Below, in pieces: positions 59,464 to 64,000 of a stretch of DNA of 64,000 nt (position 1 is the first letter of the stretch; each line of letters begins with the position of its first letter). The translations under genes and the position numbers were made by a program. Source of the DNA: Ramlibacter rhizophilus. GTDB taxonomy: Bacteria; Pseudomonadota; Gammaproteobacteria; Burkholderiales; Burkholderiaceae_C. Location of the stretch: positions 248,001-312,000 of the forward strand of contig NZ_SMLL01000005.1 of assembly GCF_004681965.1 (NCBI RefSeq), given 5' to 3'. The notes under the pieces were generated by a model. The model saw nothing but the letters and a program-made list of their open reading frames with translations. It ran no database searches and had not been told where the DNA came from.

Positions 59464-60009
59464 TCAGGCCGAAGCCCGAGCCAGCTCATTGCGGACCTTC
59501 TTCAAGAGAGCATCAGCCACGCCTTTCTCGACATCGTCGAGAAAGCGTGTGGCCCTCATCCTGATTGCAACCGTGGGCAGGGAAAGGATGTTCGCCTTGG
59601 CCCCTGCGAACACCCATCGGACATCCCGCTCTTCGCCTCGCGCCAGCTTGGAAACGGCCGCGTCGTGGGGTTCCAGGAAGAGTGCGACAACCTTCCTTCT
59701 CTCCATTTCGATCAGCCTGGTTTCCCACCGGTCAGGCAGCGTCGGGAGCTTGGGACTGACGGGATCCAGATAGATGCCGTGGGCCTTGTGGAATGGGCTG
59801 CCCTCGCCGAGGGCGGGCTGCAGGTCGTGCACGCGACCAGGGTCGAGCTGCGTGTAGCAGTCAGCGTCGATCGACATGGTCATGTCGCGGGGAATCGCCG
59901 TGACCTCCGACATGCCGAGCACGGAAAGACTGCCGATGATGACGTAGCGCGTGTGGCCGCAAAGCCGGTGCGCCTCTGTCAAAAGGTTGAAAAGCGAATC
60001 AACGTTCAT
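59464..60009 (-). CDS. Nucleotidyltransferase-like protein, possible toxin
   Basis: This 181-aa protein has an N-terminal nucleotidyltransferase-like pattern (RYVIIGSLSVLGM, then IPRDMTMSIDADCY) and a C-terminal KVVALFLEPHDAAVSKLARGEE segment. It resembles DUF6036/AbiEii-type nucleotidyltransferases found in toxin-antitoxin or abortive-infection pairs. The start overlaps the upstream Phd-like gene by 11 bp, the usual arrangement of such pairs. Toxicity is not shown by sequence. Confidence 0.68.
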   Translation of the reverse strand: MNVDSLFNLLTEAHRLCGHTRYVIIGSLSVLGMSEVTAIPRDMTMSIDADCYTQLDPGRVHDLQPALGEGSPFHKAHGIYLDPVSPKLPTLPDRWETRLIEMERRKVVALFLEPHDAAVSKLARGEERDVRWVFAGAKANILSLPTVAIRMRATRFLDDVEKGVADALLKKVRNELARASA

Positions 60010-60454
60010 CGACGGCGACGCCGAACGGCGAGTTCTGCCTCATTGCGTTTCCCCACCCGTTCGCGTCCGAGCACATCTGCTTGGCCAGTTCGGCCGCAGG
60101 AAGCGACAGCCATTCGCTCCACCGATCGATGTAGTCCTGGCTGCACAGGCCTTGCTGCGACCAGCGGCGCACTTCCCGTCTGGCCGTATCGAGCAGCTCC
60201 TGCCGCCGCCGCTTGTCGACGAGCAGCTCCATCGCGATCCGGTGATGCGCCAGCAGGCGTTCTTGCTCGATACGCTGTTGTGCCTGGCGCGCCTGCCTGC
60301 GTTCGTCGAGAAGTTCTGCACGCGACAACCACTCCGGCGGAACCAGTCCCGCCACGACTTTGCCGTGACGCTCGATGGCCAGCGGAGCCGACGCGGCGCG
60401 CTCAAGATACTCGCCCAGCTTCTGCTTGGCTTCAGACGCAGTGACTTTGTCCAT
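59999..60454 (-). CDS. Phd/YefM-like antitoxin-type protein with C-terminal extension
   Basis: A 151-aa protein. The N-terminal ~50 residues (KVTASEAKQKLGEYLERAA, then PLAIERHGKVVAGLVPPE) match the Phd/YefM antitoxin fold that binds its own promoter. The C-terminal 100 residues are helical and charged, and not recognised. The ATG at 60454 is preferred over a TTG at 60490. A palindrome at 60468-60487 sits directly upstream, fitting autoregulation. Confidence 0.7.
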   Translation of the reverse strand: MDKVTASEAKQKLGEYLERAASAPLAIERHGKVVAGLVPPEWLSRAELLDERRQARQAQQRIEQERLLAHHRIAMELLVDKRRRQELLDTARREVRRWSQQGLCSQDYIDRWSEWLSLPAAELAKQMCSDANGWGNAMRQNSPFGVAVDER

Positions 60455-60467
60455 GCCGTCAATGATA

Positions 60468-60487
60468 GACAAACCTTTGAATTTGTC
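60468..60487. promoter_or_regulatory. Inverted repeat upstream of the Phd-like gene
   Basis: GACAAA (60468-60473) and TTTGTC (60482-60487) are perfect 6-bp arms with an 8-nt spacer, 14 nt before the ATG, in a locally AT-rich patch. Probable autoregulatory operator. Confidence 0.45.
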
Positions 60488-60642
60488 CAAAACATCTGGA
60501 AGCCAAGCCTCCTGCGCCGCCTTACGCCCCTCACTGAGCGCTCAGGCCTGCCACGCAGTAGCTGCCGCTACAGTTCCGCCCATGCTGGAATGCCCTTGTT
60601 CATGGCCGGCTGCCACGCGCAGGCCGGCGGAGGTAGGCCCTC

Positions 60643-61551
60643 GTGCGTGATGACCGCCTGCTGGAGATGCGCGTGTTCAAGGCGGTGTGCGAGACCGGGG
60701 GCTTCACCTCCGCGGCGAGCCTCTTGGGGGTGAGCCAGCCCTTCGTGAGCCAGTCCATCCACAACCTGGAGCGGCGCCTGGGCGTGCAGCTGCTGCACCG
60801 CTCCACCCGCAAGCAGCGCCTGACCGGTGAAGGCACGGTGTACCTGGCCTCCTGCCGCCGCCTCCTGGAGGAGGTGGAGCAGGCCGAGGACCAGGTGCGC
60901 TCGGACGAGCCGGCCGGCGACCTGCGGGTGAGCGCGCCGCTGGCTTTCGGCATGGACCAGGTGGTGCCGCAGCTGCCCGCCTTCCTCGAAAAATACCCGC
61001 GCATCAACCTGCACCTGTCGCTGTCGGACGCGCTGGTGAACCTGCTGGAGGAGAACTTCGACGTCGCCATCCGCATGGGCAGGCTGCACGACTCGTCCCT
61101 GACGAGCCGGCGCCTGTGCAAGCTGCAGCGGGTGGTGGTGGCCGCGCCGGCCTACGTCGCGCGCCACGGCGCGCCCGTGACGCCGCGCGGGCTGGACCGG
61201 CACAACTGCCTGATGTGGCAGTCGCCCATGGAGCGGCTCAACCGCTGGCCCTTCGTGATGCAGGGCGAGCGCGAGGAGATCTCGGTACGCGGCAACTTCC
61301 GCAGCAGCGACGGGCCCACCCTCTACCAGCTGTGCCTGGCCGGCGTGGGCATCATGCGGCTGGCCGAGCACCTGGCCACGCCGGCCATCCGCGAGGGCCG
61401 GCTGGTGCCGCTGCTGACCGACTACCAGGCGCAGGACGACACGGCCATCCACGCCCTGTTCCTGCCCGAGCGCAAGCTGGTGCCGCGCATACGCGCCTTC
61501 GTGGACCACTTCGCCGAGACCTTCGAGACGCCGCCCTGGACGGCGGCTTGA
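60643..61551 (+). CDS. LysR-family transcriptional regulator
   Basis: This 302-aa LysR regulator has helix-turn-helix LEMRVFKAVCETGGFTSAASLLGVSQPFVSQSI and an effector-binding domain (DLRVSAPLAFGMDQVVPQL, FDVAIRMGRL). It starts with GTG at 60643, with GGAGGT 8 nt upstream. It lies upstream of and co-oriented with the aldolase-TRAP genes, with a 31-bp palindrome between, and is their probable regulator. Confidence 0.92.
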   Translation: MRDDRLLEMRVFKAVCETGGFTSAASLLGVSQPFVSQSIHNLERRLGVQLLHRSTRKQRLTGEGTVYLASCRRLLEEVEQAEDQVRSDEPAGDLRVSAPLAFGMDQVVPQLPAFLEKYPRINLHLSLSDALVNLLEENFDVAIRMGRLHDSSLTSRRLCKLQRVVVAAPAYVARHGAPVTPRGLDRHNCLMWQSPMERLNRWPFVMQGEREEISVRGNFRSSDGPTLYQLCLAGVGIMRLAEHLATPAIREGRLVPLLTDYQAQDDTAIHALFLPERKLVPRIRAFVDHFAETFETPPWTAA

Positions 61552-61591
61552 GGCGCTGACGCCCGCCCCCGCCTGCATCCATCCATTTATT

Positions 61592-61622
61592 GCCTGCCGC
61601 CATAAGTCTTATCGCGGCAGGC
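61592..61622. promoter_or_regulatory. 31-bp palindrome upstream of the aldolase gene
   Basis: GCCTGCCGC (61592-61600) pairs with GCGGCAGGC (61614-61622), and the inner ATAAG (61602-61606) pairs with CTTAT (61608-61612). Only the C61601/C61613 position and the central T break the symmetry. It is a strong candidate operator for the adjacent LysR protein, or possibly a hairpin between the genes; there is no T-run, so it is not a terminator. Confidence 0.6.
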
Positions 61623-61707
61623 CGCTGGATGCGCGGGCGGCGCTTGCCTATCGTGCAGGTCTACGCGATTCACCTCGATTTCGACCTACAAAAACTGGAG
61701 CACTGTG

Positions 61708-62562
61708 ATGGCCGCCATCCTCGACCGCCAACCCTCGTCCCCCGCCGCTCCGGCGCCCGTGCGCCGCTCGGTGTCGATCTACCAGCCCAAGCAGGAAGGC
61801 CTGATTTTCCCGCTCGAGCCGGAGTTCTCCTGCTTCGCCGAGGAGCGCCTGCACCGCAAGCAGCGCCTGGTGGCGGCCTGCCGCGCCTTCGCGCTGGAAG
61901 GCTTCGACTACGGCTTCGCCGGGCACCTGACCGTGCGCGACCCGGAATACCCCGAGCTGTACTGGACCAACCCCATGGCCGTGCACTTCGCCCAGGTCAA
62001 GCTGTCGAACCTGATCCTGGCCGACCACACCGGCCGCGTCGTGGAAGGCGCCTACGCCATCAACCGGGCCGGCTTCGTGCTGCACGCCGCGGTGCATGAG
62101 GCCCACCCGGACATCGTCGCCATGTGCCATGCCCACACGGTGTACGGCACCGCCTTCGCTGCGCTGGGCCGGCCGCTGGAGCCGATCTCGCAGGACGCCG
62201 CGGCTTTCTTCGAAGACCACGTGGTGATCCTGAAGGAAGCCGGCCAGGTCGCCGTCGAGGAGAAGGCGGGCCTGTCGGTCGCGGATTACTTCAAGGGCGT
62301 CAAGGCCGCGATCCACCAGAACCACGGTTTGCTCACCGCCAGCCGCCACAGCATCGAGGCCGCCGCCTTCTGGTTCATTGCCCTGGAGCGCTGCTGCCGC
62401 CAGCAGTTGATGGTGGAGGCGACCGGCGCCAAGCCGATCCTGGTCTCGCCCGAGCGTTCGCGCTATAGCCGCGAGCACGTGGGCAGCGAATACATCGGCT
62501 GGCTGCATTTTCAAGCGATCTACGACCACCTGACCAAGTCCCAGCCCGACATGTTTGAGTGA
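61708..62562 (+). CDS. Class II aldolase/adducin-family protein
   Basis: This 284-aa protein has a class II aldolase fold with zinc ligands in CHAHTVYGT and QNHGLLTA, and the N-terminal RLVAACRAFALEGFDYGFAGHLTVRD. Relatives cleave or epimerise sugar phosphates or act on hydroxy-keto acids. The ATG at 61708 follows GGAG (61697-61700) by 7 nt; a GTG 3 nt earlier is less likely. It is followed by TRAP transporter genes that probably import its substrate. Confidence 0.9.
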   Translation: MAAILDRQPSSPAAPAPVRRSVSIYQPKQEGLIFPLEPEFSCFAEERLHRKQRLVAACRAFALEGFDYGFAGHLTVRDPEYPELYWTNPMAVHFAQVKLSNLILADHTGRVVEGAYAINRAGFVLHAAVHEAHPDIVAMCHAHTVYGTAFAALGRPLEPISQDAAAFFEDHVVILKEAGQVAVEEKAGLSVADYFKGVKAAIHQNHGLLTASRHSIEAAAFWFIALERCCRQQLMVEATGAKPILVSPERSRYSREHVGSEYIGWLHFQAIYDHLTKSQPDMFE

Positions 62563-62681
62563 CACGCACGGGGGCCGCGCAAGCACGCGGCGCCATTCTT
62601 TCCAGCAATCAATTCCCGTGGAATCGCGCCGCACACCGGCGGCGAGGGCTTGGACGCCGCTCCACGAGTCAGGAGACCTTC

Positions 62682-63263
62682 GTGACGAAAGCAGTCGAGG
62701 CGTATTTCCGCCTGTTAAAGCTATTGATGGCGGTGTGCCTGGCAGGCATGGTCGTGCTCGTGTTCGGCAATGTTGTCCTGCGCTATGCGTTCAATTCCGG
62801 GATTACGGTCTCCGAAGAAGTGGCCCGGCTGTTCTTCGTCTATCTCACCTTCCTCGGGGCGATCGTCGCGATGCGCGAGCACCTGCACCTAGGCGTGGAC
62901 ACCGTGGTGCGCCGCTTGCCTCCCCTGGGCCGCCGGGCCTGCGCAGTGACCGGCAATGTCCTCATGCTGTTCGCTACCGGGCTGTTCCTGCAGGGGAGCT
63001 GGGCGCAGTCGGTGATCAATCTGGACGTGAAAATGCCAGTGACCGGCATTTCCATGGCAACGGTCTACGGGGTGGGCGTGATCTTCAGCGTGTCGGTGGG
63101 CCTGCTGATCCTGCATGACCTGTATCGCGCGCTCACCGGGAAAGTTGAAGTGCACGAACCTGTGGGCGAGGCCGGGCCGCTGGCCGGTGCCACAGGTGCG
63201 GTGCCCGGCGTGGCTAATGCCGCGAAGCACGCGCAAGGGCGTACCACCGCCGAAGCGGCGTAG
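62682..63263 (+). CDS. TRAP transporter small permease (DctQ type)
   Basis: This 193-aa inner-membrane protein has four hydrophobic segments (LLMAVCLAGMVVLVFGNVVLRY; VARLFFVYLTFLGAIVAM; GNVLMLFATGLFLQG; VYGVGVIFSVSVGLLILHD) and the DctQ motif SGITVSEEVARLFFVYL. The start is GTG at 62682 with AGGAG 6 nt upstream. It forms a complex with the DctM-type subunit encoded next. The periplasmic DctP-type protein is not in this window. Confidence 0.92.
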   Translation: MTKAVEAYFRLLKLLMAVCLAGMVVLVFGNVVLRYAFNSGITVSEEVARLFFVYLTFLGAIVAMREHLHLGVDTVVRRLPPLGRRACAVTGNVLMLFATGLFLQGSWAQSVINLDVKMPVTGISMATVYGVGVIFSVSVGLLILHDLYRALTGKVEVHEPVGEAGPLAGATGAVPGVANAAKHAQGRTTAEAA

Positions 63264-63272
63264 GAGCGCGCC

Positions 63273-64000
63273 ATGACCCTGACCATCTTCCTCGGATCCC
63301 TGCTCGGCACCATGGCGCTGGGCGTTCCGATCGCCTTCGCCCTCATTCTGTGCGGCATCGCGCTCATGCTCCACATGGACATGTTCGATGCGCAGATCGT
63401 CGCACAGACCCTGATCAACGGCGCCGACAGCTTCCCGCTGATGGCCGTTCCCTTCTTCCTGCTGGCAGGCGAGCTCATGAACGCGGGCGGCCTGTCCCGC
63501 CGGATTGTGAACGTGGCGATCGGCCTGGTAGGCCATGTCAAGGGTGGCTTGGGCTTCGTGGCCATCCTGGCCGGCTGCGTGCTGGCGGCGCTGTCCGGGT
63601 CGGCGGTGGCCGATGCTGCCGCACTGTCCGCCCTCCTGGTGCCGATGATGACGCGCATGGGGCACGACCGCAGCCGCTCGGCCGGCCTGGTGGCCGCCGC
63701 CGGCTGCATCGCCCCGGTGATCCCGCCCTCGATCGGCTTCATCATCTTCGGCGTGGCCGGCGGCTTGTCGATCACCAAGCTGTTCCTGGCGGGCATCGTC
63801 CCGGGCCTGCTGATGGCAGCTTCGCTGGCCGTCGCCTGGTGGCTGGTGGTGCGCAAGGAAGATATCGCCACGGCACCGCGCCAGACCGGCAGGGAACGCA
63901 TGCAGGCCCTGGCCCAGGGATTCTGGGCCCTGCTGCTGCCTGTGCTGATCATCGCCGGCCTGAAGTTCGGTGTCTTTACGCCGACTGAAGCGGCCGTGGT
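63273..64000 (+). CDS. TRAP transporter large permease (DctM type), partial
   Basis: Open to the right edge of the window; 242 complete codons are visible and no stop. The start is ATG 63273, with a GGAG just upstream. Sequence such as FLGSLLGTMALGVPIAFAL, PFFLLAGELMNAGGLSRRI, AALSGSAVADAAALSALLVPMM and PVIPPSIGFIIFGV is typical of the DctM channel subunit. It imports a small organic acid using a sodium or proton gradient. The missing C-terminal half and probably the binding-protein gene lie beyond the window. Confidence 0.93.
   Translation, partial: MTLTIFLGSLLGTMALGVPIAFALILCGIALMLHMDMFDAQIVAQTLINGADSFPLMAVPFFLLAGELMNAGGLSRRIVNVAIGLVGHVKGGLGFVAILAGCVLAALSGSAVADAAALSALLVPMMTRMGHDRSRSAGLVAAAGCIAPVIPPSIGFIIFGVAGGLSITKLFLAGIVPGLLMAASLAVAWWLVVRKEDIATAPRQTGRERMQALAQGFWALLLPVLIIAGLKFGVFTPTEAAV

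Noticed and set aside
1..64000. tRNA, rRNA or mobile-element genes
   Set aside because: None was recognised on either strand: no CCA-type cloverleaf with TTCGA loop in a fitting context, and no transposase or integrase motifs.

Overview
The window is a 64 kb stretch of very GC-rich (about 70% by eye), densely packed bacterial chromosome. It most resembles Burkholderiales, family Comamonadaceae (Ramlibacter/Variovorax-like). The grounds are five solo Bug-type (tripartite tricarboxylate family) solute-binding proteins next to catabolic enzymes, several IclR/LysR/MarR/TetR regulators, ThiO-type thiamine synthesis under a TPP riboswitch, and dispersed TTCGACAGGCTCAG-type repeats. No rRNA, tRNA, CRISPR array, transposase or phage gene was seen. 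The genus is an inference; no search was run.

Layout. 0.3-2 kb: phenylalanine hydroxylase and an SDR whose C-terminus looks like quinonoid dihydropteridine reductase. 2.1-4.9 kb: CgeB-like glycosyltransferase and a nucleotidyltransferase-methyltransferase fusion (surface glycan). 5.2-11.5 kb: an IclR-controlled catabolic island (nitrilase-type amidase, two Bug proteins, amidohydrolase, amino-acid dehydrogenase). 11.6-18 kb: phosphohexomutase, GH18-like Tat lipoprotein, SRPBCC protein, IclR regulator, NTF2-like protein, CvpA-CAP fusion. 18.0-28.0 kb, minus strand: an 11-gene thiamine operon under one TPP riboswitch. Most of its genes overlap by 4 nt, and it contains an unexpected LuxC-like acyl reductase, a LuxE-like acyl-protein synthetase and an SDR beside an ABC importer. 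28-32 kb: SDR, DapA-family lyase, Bug protein, TetR. 31.8-40.5 kb: small proteins, sulfatase, Bug, MarR, M24-like protein, Rieske oxygenase, Bug, second MarR. 40.6-46 kb: RsbQ-like hydrolase with a PAS histidine kinase, an AI-2E/GAF fusion and a glycine-zipper protein. 46-51 kb: repeat-rich spacer, FAD oxidoreductase, DUF3095 protein, hydrolase, NarL-type regulator. 51-60.5 kb: 5'-truncated hybrid kinase, GH12-like lipoprotein, OpgC-like acyltransferase, SGNH hydrolase, SDR, hemerythrin, large catalase, toxin-antitoxin-like pair. 60.6-64 kb: LysR, class II aldolase and a TRAP transporter cut by the window end.

How the genes work together. The thiamine operon can make the thiazole (ThiG, ThiS, ThiO), phosphorylate the pyrimidine (ThiD), couple the two (ThiE) and import a precursor (ABC system). 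The LuxE-LuxC-SDR trio has the right chemistry to reduce a carboxylic acid to aldehyde and then alcohol. I propose it salvages oxidised (carboxylate) forms of a thiamine moiety; this is the best candidate here for an undescribed system. Second is an approximately 80-nt leader shared by two unlinked glycoside-hydrolase-like lipoprotein genes (13.1 and 52.3 kb), which suggests co-regulation. Most catabolic islands pair one uptake binding protein with one to three enzymes and a local regulator, and several carry clear inverted repeats at the expected operator positions.
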